Source: Sphingomonas parapaucimobilis NBRC 15100
GTDB taxonomy: Bacteria; Pseudomonadota; Alphaproteobacteria; Sphingomonadales; Sphingomonadaceae
DNA: 64,000 bases
Direction of reading: 5' to 3'
Assembly (NCBI RefSeq): GCF_000787715.1
Contig: NZ_BBPI01000087.1
Location: 1 to 64,000 of the forward strand
The translations under genes were made by a program, and so were the position numbers. This document shows positions 34,475 to 44,462 of the stretch, piece by piece. The notes beneath the pieces were generated by a model. That model was not told the origin of the DNA and did not search any database. It was given only the letters and a program-made list of their open reading frames with translations. The first letter of the stretch is position 1; each line of letters starts with the position of its first letter.

Positions 34475-35173
34475 ATGCCCAAGACCTTCACCTTCCTGAG
34501 CCTTGCCATTGCCACCGCCATGACTGCGATGGCCGCGCCGGCATCGGCACAAGTGACTATCGGCGGACCATATATCGTCGGCCGCATCGGTTCGCTGATC
34601 GATTCCGATCTGAAGATGAAGGGGCCGGACACGGCGCCACCCTCGACCTTCCTGGCGAATGTCGACTTCCGGCGCGGCAAGTCGCTTGAGGGTGGCCTGG
34701 GCTATGATCTGGGCGGCTACCGGCTGGAAGCGACGGTCGGCTACACGTCGGCTCGCGCCAATGCCAAGCGCCTCGATACCGCGTCGCTGGTATCCGATGG
34801 TCGGTCCAAGACACTCAGCCTGGGTCTGGCGGGCTATGTCGACGTGCCGGTGGAAGGCCCGCTCCGCCCCTTTGTCGGTGGTGGCATCGATATCGTCCGC
34901 GTGACCGAACGCCTGTCGCGCACGACGCGGACCGGCGGCCAGGGCAGCACCATGAACGGGCGGGACTGGGGCTTTCGGTGGCATGCCGATGCGGGTGTCG
35001 GCTATGCACTGAGCGACAGCACGACGGTCGAACTCGCGGGTCGCTACGCGCAGACCACCGGACTCCAGTTCGCAGGGCGGATGCCGCTCGCCAATGGCGG
35101 GACCGCCGCCACCAGCTACAAGCCGAAACTCACGGCTACCGCGATCACCGTCGGACTGCGCCAGCGCTTCTGA
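34475..35173 (+). CDS. Outer-membrane beta-barrel protein, OmpA/OmpX-like
   Basis: A 232-residue outer-membrane protein: signal peptide ending AAPASAQ (about residue 25), alternating hydrophobic strands (YRLEATVGYTSA, LSLGLAGYVDVPV, RPFVGGGIDIVRV, WHADAGVGYALS, TVELAGRYAQTTG) and a terminal Phe (VGLRQRF) that serves as the BAM insertion signal. By length, an eight-stranded barrel is likely. The start at 34475 is the one that gives the signal peptide. A hairpin terminator follows. Ligand or role unknown. Confidence 0.8.
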   Translation: MPKTFTFLSLAIATAMTAMAAPASAQVTIGGPYIVGRIGSLIDSDLKMKGPDTAPPSTFLANVDFRRGKSLEGGLGYDLGGYRLEATVGYTSARANAKRLDTASLVSDGRSKTLSLGLAGYVDVPVEGPLRPFVGGGIDIVRVTERLSRTTRTGGQGSTMNGRDWGFRWHADAGVGYALSDSTTVELAGRYAQTTGLQFAGRMPLANGGTAATSYKPKLTATAITVGLRQRF

Positions 35174-35180
35174 CGGTGTG

Positions 35181-35214
35181 GCTGGCGGGCGGGCACTCCC
35201 TGCCGTCCGCCAGC
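35181..35214 (+). terminator. Hairpin after beta-barrel gene
   Basis: An 8-bp stem (GCTGGCGG / CCGCCAGC) with internal pairing starts 8 nt after the stop codon. It is followed by a pyrimidine stretch (CCTCCTCCCC) rather than a T-run. Confidence 0.5.
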
Positions 35215-35324
35215 CCTCCTCCCCACGACGCCCTCCCCCGCCGATCACGGCGCCCCACGGCCTGTCCCGGGGCGTACCGTGCCCTGTCGGCCGCCCCGTT
35301 CCTGTCAGATCGGACGTTCGCTTC

Positions 35325-36584
35325 ATGCCCGATACCCATAGCGTGGCCACCCGGCGGCTGTCCCGGCGTGCCCAGGCCACCGTCCTCGCCATCGCCGCCG
35401 GTCTGCTGGCGACCGGAACGGGGGTCTTTGCCGTATCGAACAGGCTCACCGACAAGGCGACGGCTCCCGCCGTCCCCCGCCCGCCGGGCTTTCGACCGAC
35501 GCCGCAGCAGCGCCAGTCGCTGACGATCGAGACGGTCGGCAGCACCCCGACGCCCGCCGCCACGATCGAGGCGACCGGCACGATCGCCGTCGACGGCAAT
35601 CGCAGCACGCCCGTCTCCCCGCCCTTCGGGGGCATGGTCACCCGGCTGCTGGTCGAACCCGGACAGCATGTCGCCCGGGGTCAGCCGCTGATGACGGTCA
35701 AGTCGGTCGAATATGTCGAGGCCCGCGACGCGCTGGTCGCGGCGAGCGCGCAGCACCGCGCGGTCGTGTCGCAATGGCGACTCGCACGGCAGAATGCCGA
35801 TCGTTATGGCGAGATCTACCGGACGGCGGGCGGCGCGCTGAAGGATTATCAGCAGGCATTGAGCGCGGTCGCCACCGCCGAGGGCGCGGTACAGGCCGCC
35901 GCCGCGAACGTGTCCGGCGCGCGCGGGAAGCTGGCGGTCTATGGCATGACGGCCTCCGCCATGCGGGCGCTGGAGAGCCGCCAGGGCGCCGGTGCCGCCG
36001 AAACCATCGTCCGCGCGCCCATAGCGGGCGTCATCGCGCGGCGCGACGTGGCGGCGGGCCAGTATATCGACGGCAAGGGGTCGGCGGTCATCGTCATCAC
36101 CGACCCGTCCGCCGTCTGGCTGATCGCGCAGATCGCCGAACAGGACGCCGCGCATGTCCGCGTCGGCGATGCGGTGACGGTGACGACCCCGGCCTGGCCC
36201 GGTCGCCGCTTCACCGCGAAGGTGGCGCAGGTGGGGGCGGGCCTGGACCCCGCCTCGCACCGCCTGCCGGTCCGCGCGACGATCGCGAACGCCGATGGCG
36301 CGCTGAAGCCCGACATGTTCGCCAGCTTCACCATCCTGCCCCGCGCCCCGGCCGGAGAGGCCACCCAGGCCACCGCCATGCTGATCCCCGCCAGCGCGGT
36401 GATCCGCGAAGGCGACGACGCGCGGGTGTGGGTCGCCCGGCCCGACGGCACGCTCGTTCCGCGCCGGGTCGCGACCGGCCAGCGGTCGAACGGCAAGGTC
36501 CGGGTCACGGCCGGGCTGCGCCTGGGCGAGCGCATCGTCACCGGCGGCGCCCTGTTCGTCAACGAAGCCGGGACGCAGGGCTGA
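35325..36584 (+). CDS. RND efflux periplasmic adaptor, CzcB/CusB type
   Basis: A 419-residue membrane-fusion protein anchored by one N-terminal helix (ATVLAIAAGLLATGTGVFAV). It has the adaptor blocks ATIEATGTIAVD, lipoyl-like VSPPFGGMVTRLLVEPGQHV, a helical hairpin (about residues 125-190), APIAGVIARRDVAAGQYI and a C-terminal domain GLRLGERIVTGGALFV. The internal ATG at 35325 is chosen because upstream sequence is Pro/Arg-rich and unlike the family. No His/Met-rich metal-binding extension is seen. It precedes the pump gene by 55 nt. Confidence 0.9.
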   Translation: MPDTHSVATRRLSRRAQATVLAIAAGLLATGTGVFAVSNRLTDKATAPAVPRPPGFRPTPQQRQSLTIETVGSTPTPAATIEATGTIAVDGNRSTPVSPPFGGMVTRLLVEPGQHVARGQPLMTVKSVEYVEARDALVAASAQHRAVVSQWRLARQNADRYGEIYRTAGGALKDYQQALSAVATAEGAVQAAAANVSGARGKLAVYGMTASAMRALESRQGAGAAETIVRAPIAGVIARRDVAAGQYIDGKGSAVIVITDPSAVWLIAQIAEQDAAHVRVGDAVTVTTPAWPGRRFTAKVAQVGAGLDPASHRLPVRATIANADGALKPDMFASFTILPRAPAGEATQATAMLIPASAVIREGDDARVWVARPDGTLVPRRVATGQRSNGKVRVTAGLRLGERIVTGGALFVNEAGTQG

Positions 36585-36639
36585 ACGCCCTGCCCTTCCC
36601 ACCCTCGTTTCGCGTCGTCCTCCTGTCAGCGAAAGCCGC

Positions 36640-39600
36640 ATGAACCGCATCGTCGCCTTCGCGCTGCACCAGCGCACCCTCATCGTCATCCTGCTGATCG
36701 CGCTGCTCGGCGCAGGCGGCGTCGCGTTCGGCAGGCTGAATATCGAGGCCTATCCCGATCCCGTGCCGCCGATGGTCGAGATCGTGACCCAGAGCCCCGG
36801 CCTGTCGGCCGAGGAGATCGAACGCAACATCACGATCCCGATCGAGGTCCAGCTGGCGGGCATTCCGCATGTCACCGCCATCCGCGCCTCGACGCTGTTC
36901 GGCCTGTCCGACATCCGCGTCCAGTTCAGCTACGACTTCAGCTATGACGAGGCGCAGCAGCGGATCATCAACCGCCTGTCGCAGATGTCGGCCCTGCCCT
37001 ATGGGGCCAAGCCCGTCATCTCGCCCACCTCGCCGATCGGCGACGTCTTCCGCTACCGCGTCAAGGGGCCGCCGGGCTATTCGGTGATGGACCTGAAGAC
37101 GCTGCAGGACTGGGTGGTCGAGCGGCGGATGAAGTCGGTGCCCGGCGTGATCGACGTCATCAGCTGGGGCGGCAAGACCCGCACCTACGAGGTGGTGATC
37201 GACAATAACCGGCTGGTCGCCAACGGCATGACGGTGCAGCAGGTGCTGGCCGCGCTGGGCAAGAGCAACGCCAATGTCGGGGCGCAGACGATCGACTTCG
37301 GCCCGCAATCGGCGATCGTTCGCGGCATCGGCCTGATCCATACGCCCGAACAGGTCGGCGCGGTGCTGGTCGGCGACCGCAACGGCGTGCCGGTGATGGT
37401 GCGCGACGTTGCCAGCATCCGGGTCGGCCATGTCCCGCGCACCGGCATTTCGGGACAGGACGCCGATGACGACATCGTCCAGGGCATCGTGCTGATGCAC
37501 CGGGGCGCGCAGTCGACGCCGACGATCACGGCGGTCAAGGCGAAGGTGGCGGAGATCAACGCCTCCGGCGCGCTGCCGCTCGGCGTCTCGCTCGACCGGA
37601 TCTATGATCGATCCGGCCTGATCGCATTGACCACGCGCACCGTGGTCCACAACATGATCGAGGGGATGCTGCTGATCTTCGTGATCCAATGGCTGTTCCT
37701 CGGCAATCTCCGCTCCGCCGTGATCGTCGCGGTGACGATCCCCTTTGCGCTGTCCTTTGCCGTCCTGATCCTGATCGCACAGGGCGAAAGCGCCAATTTG
37801 CTGTCCGTGGGGGCGCTCGACTTCGGCCTGATCGTCGATGCGACGGTCATCATGGTCGAGAATATCTATCGACGACTGGCCGAACGATCGCATGGCGGCT
37901 CGACGGTGTCGACCAAAGCCGATCGGTTCGCCACGATCCAGGCCGCGGCGGGCGAGGTCAATCGCGGCATCTTCTTCGCAGCCGCCATCATCATCGCCAG
38001 CTTCATCCCGCTCTTCACCCTGTCGGGCGTCGAGGGGCATATCTTCGGCCCGATGGCCAAGACCTATGCCTATGCCATCATCGGCGGCCTGATCGCGACC
38101 TTCACCGTCTCGCCGGTCCTTGCGGCGATCCTGCTGCCCGAGCGCCTGTCCGAGGTCGAGACCCGCGTCGTGCAGTGGCTCCGCCGCCTCTACCGCCCCG
38201 CCGTCGGCTTCGCGCTCGCCAACCGGCTGCTGACGCTGGGCATGGCGGTGTTGCTGTTCGTCGGCGCGGGCCTGGGCGTGCGGTCGCTGGGCATCGAGTT
38301 CCTGCCGCACCTCGAGGAAGGCAATATGTGGATCCGCGCCAGCCTGCCCTCCTCGATCTCGATCGCGGAGGGACAGCATGTCGTCAACGACATCCGCCGT
38401 ACGATCCACGGGTTCGGCGCGGTGGAAACGGTGGTGTCGCACCAGGGCCGCCCCGACGACGGCACCGATCCGTCGGGCTTTTCCAACGTCGAATATTTCG
38501 CGCCGCTGAAGCCCGCCGCCGACTGGCCCCAGCCGATCAGCAAGGAGGAACTGACCCGGCGGATGAGCAAGGCGCTGACCGACCGCTTCCCCGGGGTCGA
38601 GTTCTCGTTCTCGCAATATATCGAGGACAATGTCAGCGAATCCTCGTCCGGGGTGAAAGGGGCCAATGCGGTCAAGCTGTTCGGTCCCGACCTTCCGACG
38701 CTTCAGCGGTTGGGCAATCAGGTACGCGACGTGCTGGCCAAGGTGGACGGGGTCGCCGATCTGGGTGCCTTCCCGCTGCTCGGCCAGCCGACCGTCCGGA
38801 TCGACGTCGATCGCGATCGTGCCGCCCGCTATGGCCTCGACACCGACGATGTGAACGATGTCGTCCGCGCCGCAGTCGGCGGGCAGGAGGTCGGTCGCCT
38901 GTACGAGCAAACCACCGACCGTAACTTCCCCATCACGGTCCGGCTGAAGCCCGAACAGCGCGATGGGCTGGAGACCATCCGCCGGATCACGGTCGGCGCG
39001 CCCGCGCCGGGCGGTGGCCTGCGCCAGGTCCCCCTGTCCGAACTGGCGGATATCCGCCTGACGTCCGGCGCGTCCTTCATCTATCGCCAGCATCAGGAAC
39101 GCTACATCCCCGTCAAGTTCGCGGTACGCGGACGCGACCTGGGCAGCACCGTCGCCGAGGCGCAGCGCCGGGTAGCGGCCGAGGTGACGCTGCCGCCGGG
39201 CTATCATGTCGAATGGGCGGGCGAGATGGGCAATCTCGACAGCGCCGTCGCCCGGCTGAAAGTCGTCGTGCCGGTCAGCCTGGCGCTGATCCTGCTGCTG
39301 CTGTTCGTCAATTTCGGATCGGCGATCGACATGCTGCTGGCCGCCTCGGTCATGCCGATGGCGCTGATCGGCGGAGTCCTGACCCTGGCGGTGACGGGCA
39401 CGCCCTTCAGCATCTCGGCGGCGATCGGCTTCGTCGCGCTGCTCGGTATCTCGGCCATGGACGGGATCATCGTGCTGACCGCATTTCATCAGGCCGTCGA
39501 TGAAGGCATGGAGCGAGCCACAGCCCTTGCCCATGCCTGCGAGACGAGCCTGCGGCCGGTGGTCATGACGTGCATCGTCGCCGCCATCGGCCTGCTGCCT

Positions 39601-39780
39601 GCCGCCATGTCGACCGGAATCGGCAGTCAGGTCCAGAAGCCGCTGGCGCTGGTCGTGGTCGGGGGAATGATGCTCGCTCCCATCCTGATCCTGCTCGTCC
39701 TGCCGGTCCTGATCGACATCTTCTCTCCGCACGGACGCCGTGCGGCCGCATCCCCCCAGTCGGACGTCGCCCTGATATGA
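36640..39780 (+). CDS. Heavy-metal-type RND pump, CzcA/CusA family
   Basis: A 1046-residue 12-helix RND transporter. Its N-terminus (MNRIVAFALHQRTLIVILL, LNIEAYPDPVPPMVEIVTQ) and helix 4 (DFGLIVDATVIMVEN) match the HME family; the Asp-x5-Asp-x6-Glu pattern of helix 4 is the proton-relay set of CzcA. The half-repeat start GVRSLGIEFLPHLEEGNMWIRA is also typical. Probably exports divalent or monovalent metal ions; the specificity cannot be read from sequence. It overlaps the channel gene by 4 nt. Confidence 0.92.
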   Translation: MNRIVAFALHQRTLIVILLIALLGAGGVAFGRLNIEAYPDPVPPMVEIVTQSPGLSAEEIERNITIPIEVQLAGIPHVTAIRASTLFGLSDIRVQFSYDFSYDEAQQRIINRLSQMSALPYGAKPVISPTSPIGDVFRYRVKGPPGYSVMDLKTLQDWVVERRMKSVPGVIDVISWGGKTRTYEVVIDNNRLVANGMTVQQVLAALGKSNANVGAQTIDFGPQSAIVRGIGLIHTPEQVGAVLVGDRNGVPVMVRDVASIRVGHVPRTGISGQDADDDIVQGIVLMHRGAQSTPTITAVKAKVAEINASGALPLGVSLDRIYDRSGLIALTTRTVVHNMIEGMLLIFVIQWLFLGNLRSAVIVAVTIPFALSFAVLILIAQGESANLLSVGALDFGLIVDATVIMVENIYRRLAERSHGGSTVSTKADRFATIQAAAGEVNRGIFFAAAIIIASFIPLFTLSGVEGHIFGPMAKTYAYAIIGGLIATFTVSPVLAAILLPERLSEVETRVVQWLRRLYRPAVGFALANRLLTLGMAVLLFVGAGLGVRSLGIEFLPHLEEGNMWIRASLPSSISIAEGQHVVNDIRRTIHGFGAVETVVSHQGRPDDGTDPSGFSNVEYFAPLKPAADWPQPISKEELTRRMSKALTDRFPGVEFSFSQYIEDNVSESSSGVKGANAVKLFGPDLPTLQRLGNQVRDVLAKVDGVADLGAFPLLGQPTVRIDVDRDRAARYGLDTDDVNDVVRAAVGGQEVGRLYEQTTDRNFPITVRLKPEQRDGLETIRRITVGAPAPGGGLRQVPLSELADIRLTSGASFIYRQHQERYIPVKFAVRGRDLGSTVAEAQRRVAAEVTLPPGYHVEWAGEMGNLDSAVARLKVVVPVSLALILLLLFVNFGSAIDMLLAASVMPMALIGGVLTLAVTGTPFSISAAIGFVALLGISAMDGIIVLTAFHQAVDEGMERATALAHACETSLRPVVMTCIVAAIGLLPAAMSTGIGSQVQKPLALVVVGGMMLAPILILLVLPVLIDIFSPHGRRAAASPQSDVALI

Positions 39781-41213
39781 TCCGCGCCCCGCTCCTATCG
39801 CTGCTGATCCTGCCGCTCGCGGCCTGCGCGACGGTCGGCCCAAGCTTCCACGCCCCCGCCCCGCCCAAGAGCAAGGGCTATCCGGTGGCCGAGGCGGCGG
39901 GCAGCCCGGCAACCGCCCCCCAGCTGGTGCCGGGGGCCGCCGTGCCGCAACGCTGGTGGACCCTGTTCGGCAACCCCGCCCTCGATGCGCTGGTCGACGA
40001 AGCGCTGCGCGCCAATACCGACATCGCCACCGCCGAGGCCAGGCTGCGACAGGCACAGGCGCAGATGTCCGTCGCCCAGGCCGCGCGCCTGCCATCGGCG
40101 GACCTGGGCATCCAGGGCGAGAAGACCCGCACCTCGCGGTCCCTGTCGGGGGTCCTGGCCGATGACAAGCGATACCTCTACTCCTTGAGCACGACCCAGC
40201 TTTCGATCGCCTATCCGCTCGACCTGTTCGGCGGCCTGCGACGACGCGGCGAATCCGCGCGTGCCGCGGCGGAGGTGCAGGCGCATCGACTGGCGGCGGC
40301 GCGATTGACCGTCGCCACCAACACCGCGCTCGGCATCATCCGGCTTGCTTCCATCCGCGACCGTATCGACGCCGCGCGTCGCTCTGCGTCGCTTCGCCGC
40401 CAGCTGCTCGACATATTTCGCCGCCGCTATGCACTGGGGGATATCGGCCTGGCCGAGATCGAGGCGCAGCGGACCGCACTCGCACGCGCGGAGGGCGCGC
40501 TGCCTCCGCTCTATAAGGCAGAGGCCCATGAGCGGGCCTTGCTCGACACGTTGCTGGGGCGGGAGCCGGGTGCGGCCGCCCAGCCGCGGATCCCGCTCGA
40601 TGCGCTACGCCTCCCCGCCGATCTGCCGCTCAGCCTGCCCGCCGAACTGGTGCGACAGCGACCCGATATCCTGGCCGCCCAGGCCCAGCTCCATGCGGCG
40701 AGTGCCGATGTCGGCGTCGCCATCGCCGCGCGGCTGCCGTCGATCACGCTCAGCGGCAATGTCGGCGGGCGGGCGATCGAATTCGACCGGATGTTCGCTG
40801 GCGGCAATCCATTCTGGACGATCGTCGGCGGCCTTACCCAGCCCCTCTTTCGTGGCGGGGCGCTGCGCCGCCAGCAGGACGATGCACAGGCTGCGCTCGA
40901 CGCCGCCAAGGCGCAATATCGCGGTGTCGTCCTGGCGGCGCTGGTCGATACCTCCGATGCCTTGTTCGCGGTCCGACAGGACGGCGAGGCCGTGCGCACC
41001 GCGACCATCGCCAACGAAGCGGCCCAGCATAGCCTGCAACTCGTGTCGCAGCAGGTACGGCTTGGGGCATCGGGAACATTGGAGGCCATGAACGCAGCCG
41101 CCGCCAGCGCCGATGCCCAGGCCGAACTGATCGCCGCGCGCACCTTGCGACTGTCCGATACCGTCGCGCTCTTCCAGGCGCTCGGCGGAGGCTATTCGGT
41201 CGACACGAAATGA
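39777..41213 (+). CDS. Outer-membrane efflux channel for the CzcA-like pump
   Basis: A 478-residue NodT-type outer-membrane factor lipoprotein: the signal ends in LPLAACATVG (lipobox LAAC) and the duplicated helical blocks are RWWTLFGNPALDALVDEAL and LVRQRPDILAAQAQLHAASADVGVAIAARLPSITLSG. The start lies in the pump gene's stop codon (ATGA). It completes the MFP-RND-OMF tripartite set. Confidence 0.92.
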   Translation: MIRAPLLSLLILPLAACATVGPSFHAPAPPKSKGYPVAEAAGSPATAPQLVPGAAVPQRWWTLFGNPALDALVDEALRANTDIATAEARLRQAQAQMSVAQAARLPSADLGIQGEKTRTSRSLSGVLADDKRYLYSLSTTQLSIAYPLDLFGGLRRRGESARAAAEVQAHRLAAARLTVATNTALGIIRLASIRDRIDAARRSASLRRQLLDIFRRRYALGDIGLAEIEAQRTALARAEGALPPLYKAEAHERALLDTLLGREPGAAAQPRIPLDALRLPADLPLSLPAELVRQRPDILAAQAQLHAASADVGVAIAARLPSITLSGNVGGRAIEFDRMFAGGNPFWTIVGGLTQPLFRGGALRRQQDDAQAALDAAKAQYRGVVLAALVDTSDALFAVRQDGEAVRTATIANEAAQHSLQLVSQQVRLGASGTLEAMNAAAASADAQAELIAARTLRLSDTVALFQALGGGYSVDTK

Positions 41214-41296
41214 CGTCGGCCAGAGGCGGATTGCCACCCTGGCCCTTCCGCCCGCTGCGCGCGCAGCGCTGATCGCCGGTCATTCGACGGGCAGCC

Positions 41297-43087
41297 TCAT
41301 GCCCGATCAGGATGGAGCAAGGCGGCGTAGGCGCCGTCCTTCGCGATCAGCGCGTCATGGGTGCCGGATTCCACCACGACGCCGCGCTGCATCACGACGA
41401 TCAGGTCCGCCGAACGCACGGTCGAGAGCCGATGGGCAATGGTGATCGTCGTCCGATTCCCGGAAAGATCCGCCAGGGCCGCGCTCATCGCCTGCTCGGT
41501 GCGGGTATCGAGGGCGCTGGTCGCCTCGTCGAGCAGCAGGATCGGGGGATCGCGCAGGATGGTGCGGGCAAGCGCCAGGCGCTGCTTCTCGCCGCCCGAG
41601 AAGCGATAGCCGCGCTCCCCGACGATGGTCTCATACCCTTTCGGCAGCGCCTCGATATAGTCGGCGATCTGTGCCGCGCGTGCAGCGGCCGCCAGTTCGG
41701 CATCGGTCGCCTCCGGCCGTGCGAAGCGGAGATTGTCGGCGATGCTGGCATTGAGCAGATAGGGTTCCTGCGTGACCACGCCGAGCATGTCGGTGAGCGA
41801 CGCGAACGTCAGGTCACGGATGTCGACGCCGTCAAAGCGGATCGCGCCGTCGTCGACATCGTACAGCCGGGCCAGCAGATAGCCGAGGGTCGTCTTGCCC
41901 GAGCCGGTCGCCCCCACGATGGCAACATGCGCACCCGCGGGAATGTCGATGGAGACGTTGCGCAACGTCGGTTCGCCGCCCTTGTCATAGGCGAAGCTCA
42001 CCTTGTCGATGCTGACGGCGCCGCGCATGTCGGCGAGCGCAATGGTGACGGCATCGGGGCGCTCCACGATCTCCACCGGGCGGTCGAGATAGTCGAAGAC
42101 GCGGGCGAACAGGGCACGGGTGGTCCGTATTTCCAGCCCGGTGCGCAGCAGCTCCTGCAGCGGCCAGAGCAGTTGCTCCTGCAACGCGATCATCGCCACC
42201 AGCGTACCGATGGAGATCGACACGTCCCGGCTGATCAGCCAGCCGCCGAGGAACAGCGTCAGCGCCGGCAGGGCATCGAGCAGCAGATGGATCAGCTGCC
42301 ACTGCCATTCGCCCGCGGTGCTGGAGCGTACCTCCAGCGCGCCGACATCGGCCGAGGTGCGGCTGAAATGGCGGACGAGATGGGCACTGCGCCCCATGGT
42401 CCGGGCCAGGATGATGCCGGAAATCGACAGCGTTTCCTGCACGGTGGACGACAGGTCGGCCATGCGCTGCTGCTGGCGATCGGTATAGGCCTCGCGCTTT
42501 TCTCCGACGTGGTCGCTCAGATACACGACCGCCGGGATGATGATCATCGAGAACAGCGCGAGCCGCCAGTCGAGCAGCAGCATCGCGATCGCCGTCATCA
42601 GGACGAGGCTGACATTGCGGGCCAGCTCGTGCGCGGTGTTGGTGACCAGCGATTGCAGCCCGCCAATGTCGTTGGCGATGCGCGACTGGATCTCGCCGGT
42701 TCGCGTCTTGGTAAAGAAGCCGAGCGAAAGCGACTGGAGATGGCCGTACACGCGGACCCGCAGGTCGTGCAGGATCGACTGGCCGATCCGCGCGGACAGG
42801 ATGGCATGGGCGGCGTTGATCGCGGACGCCGCCGCACCGGCACCGATCAACGCCCCGACCAGCAGCGCCAGCAGGCCCATGTCGCGCTTGGGCAGCGCCT
42901 GGTCGATAATCGCGCGCAAGAGGAATGGCGTGGTGAGCCCCACCGCCGCGCCCAGGACGATCAGCAGCGCCACCAGCGCGACACGGCCGCGATAGTGTCC
43001 GAAGAGGCCCAGCACGCGCCGCAGCGAAACCTGCGCACCTTGGTCTTCCTCGTCTTCCTTCTCGGTCCTGGGATCGCCTTGCGCCAT
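41297..43087 (-). CDS. ABC exporter, fused membrane and ATPase domains (MsbA-like)
   Basis: A 596-residue half-transporter. Six transmembrane helices occupy about residues 35-320, and the nucleotide-binding domain has Walker A GATGSGKTT, signature FSGGEKQRLALA, Walker B ILLLDEATS and the His switch IAHRLST. It would act as a dimer exporting lipids, peptides or drugs. A highly charged N-terminus (MAQGDPRTEKEDEEDQ) precedes the first helix. The start lies 4 nt after the sensor kinase stop codon, so it belongs to the two-component operon. Confidence 0.9.
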   Translation of the reverse strand: MAQGDPRTEKEDEEDQGAQVSLRRVLGLFGHYRGRVALVALLIVLGAAVGLTTPFLLRAIIDQALPKRDMGLLALLVGALIGAGAAASAINAAHAILSARIGQSILHDLRVRVYGHLQSLSLGFFTKTRTGEIQSRIANDIGGLQSLVTNTAHELARNVSLVLMTAIAMLLLDWRLALFSMIIIPAVVYLSDHVGEKREAYTDRQQQRMADLSSTVQETLSISGIILARTMGRSAHLVRHFSRTSADVGALEVRSSTAGEWQWQLIHLLLDALPALTLFLGGWLISRDVSISIGTLVAMIALQEQLLWPLQELLRTGLEIRTTRALFARVFDYLDRPVEIVERPDAVTIALADMRGAVSIDKVSFAYDKGGEPTLRNVSIDIPAGAHVAIVGATGSGKTTLGYLLARLYDVDDGAIRFDGVDIRDLTFASLTDMLGVVTQEPYLLNASIADNLRFARPEATDAELAAAARAAQIADYIEALPKGYETIVGERGYRFSGGEKQRLALARTILRDPPILLLDEATSALDTRTEQAMSAALADLSGNRTTITIAHRLSTVRSADLIVVMQRGVVVESGTHDALIAKDGAYAALLHPDRA

Positions 43088-43091
43088 GCTT

Positions 43092-44462
43092 TCACGCTTT
43101 CAAATGATACGATGGGGCTTGCCCATGCGCATCGGGGATGCCGCCGGGGGGCGGGGGGTTCGCGCTCATCTGGCTCCAGCTGCCATGCGCCAGCGGCAGC
43201 ATGACGGTGACGCAGAGCCCGCCCGTCGGCCGGTTCGCCAACGCCACCGACCCGCCGCTGGCGGCGATGGCGCGGCGCGCGATGCCAAGGCCGAGCCCAA
43301 AGCCGGCGCCGCTTCGGTTTGTGCCCTGCACAAAGGGATCGAGAAGCCGCGTCGCCTCGCCCTCGGCAATGCCAGGCCCCTCGTCCTCGATGGTGATCAT
43401 ACAGCGTTCCACGCCGTCACGCGCCAGCGCCAGCCGGACGACCGCCCCCTGGGGTGAAAAGCGCAGGGCGTTACGAAGGATGTTCTCGAACGCGCGGTGG
43501 ACCAGCTGGCCGCTGCCGACGACCACCCAGTCGTCATCGGCGCCGTCGATCGGCAGGTCGACGCGCAGGCTTACGCCCTGCGCCTCGGCTTCGAAGCGCG
43601 CATTGACGGCGACGAGTTGCAGCACCTCGAGCAGATCGAAATAATCATCGCTCGAACCGGCATCGCTCTCGAGCCGGGCGAGCGTCAGCAACTCGCCGAC
43701 CAGCGCGTCGAGATTGCCCGCCTCGCGATCGATCAGGTCGAGCGAGGCCTCGAGCCGGGCGGGGTCGCGGCGCAGCAGATCGGCCGCCAGCCGCATCCGC
43801 GCCAGCGGCGACCGCAGCTCGTGCGAAACGTCGTGGAGCAGTCGGTCGCGGGCCGCGACCAGTTCCTGGAGCCGTTCGGCCATGGCGTCGAAATCGCGGG
43901 CGAGATCGGCGACCTCATCCTTGCGCCGCCCCATGGTCGGGCCGAGCCGCACGCTCAGATCACCCTGCGCCAGTCGGCCGAAGCCCAGTTGCAGGCGATG
44001 GATCGGCGAGGCGAGATAGGCGGCCAGCATGGCGCTGAACGCAAGACCGGCCAGCGCGATGGCAATCAGCTCGTCGGGCGGGATGACGGTGGACACCCAG
44101 TCCTCCCCGGCATGGGACAGCGACGGCGTGGCATAGCGCAGGCAGTAGCCGACCGCCGTGCGTGCGATCGCCCGGGAGGCCGCCGGCCGCGCGCAGGGAT
44201 CTCGTGCCAGAGCCGCAAGCGTCAGGCGGCTGCGCTGCTCTGCGGGCCAGTTGGCGATCTGCTGCGCCAGGCCAGTCGGGCCGCCACGCTCCAGTGCCGT
44301 CGCCGCCGTCTCGACCAACATCGTGCCGGTCGCATAGGGTGGGTCCCAGTCCGGGCGGGAGGGGGCAGGCTGGAGCGACCAATAGAACCACAGGCCCGTC
44401 GCCAGCACCAGATAGGCTATCCAGAAGCCCAGCCATATCTTCCAGAACAGGCGTCGCTTCAC
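43092..44462 (-). CDS. Sensor histidine kinase, CpxA-like
   Basis: A 456-residue inner-membrane kinase: helix 1 (about residues 10-30), a periplasmic domain of about 100 residues, helix 2 (about 132-152), HAMP, the H box HDVSHELRSPLARMRLA, N box ENILRNALRFS, DEGPGIAEGE and GAGFGLGLGIARRAI. The layout fits CpxA-type envelope-stress sensors. It is coupled by a 4-nt overlap to the response-regulator gene and followed by an ABC exporter gene 4 nt downstream. Confidence 0.9.
   Translation of the reverse strand: MKRRLFWKIWLGFWIAYLVLATGLWFYWSLQPAPSRPDWDPPYATGTMLVETAATALERGGPTGLAQQIANWPAEQRSRLTLAALARDPCARPAASRAIARTAVGYCLRYATPSLSHAGEDWVSTVIPPDELIAIALAGLAFSAMLAAYLASPIHRLQLGFGRLAQGDLSVRLGPTMGRRKDEVADLARDFDAMAERLQELVAARDRLLHDVSHELRSPLARMRLAADLLRRDPARLEASLDLIDREAGNLDALVGELLTLARLESDAGSSDDYFDLLEVLQLVAVNARFEAEAQGVSLRVDLPIDGADDDWVVVGSGQLVHRAFENILRNALRFSPQGAVVRLALARDGVERCMITIEDEGPGIAEGEATRLLDPFVQGTNRSGAGFGLGLGIARRAIAASGGSVALANRPTGGLCVTVMLPLAHGSWSQMSANPPPPGGIPDAHGQAPSYHLKA

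Noticed and set aside
36559..40095. 1178-codon open frame antisense to the CzcA-like pump gene
   Set aside because: Asp/Arg/His-rich composition typical of antisense frames in high-GC DNA; the plus strand encodes a complete RND pump with all motifs.
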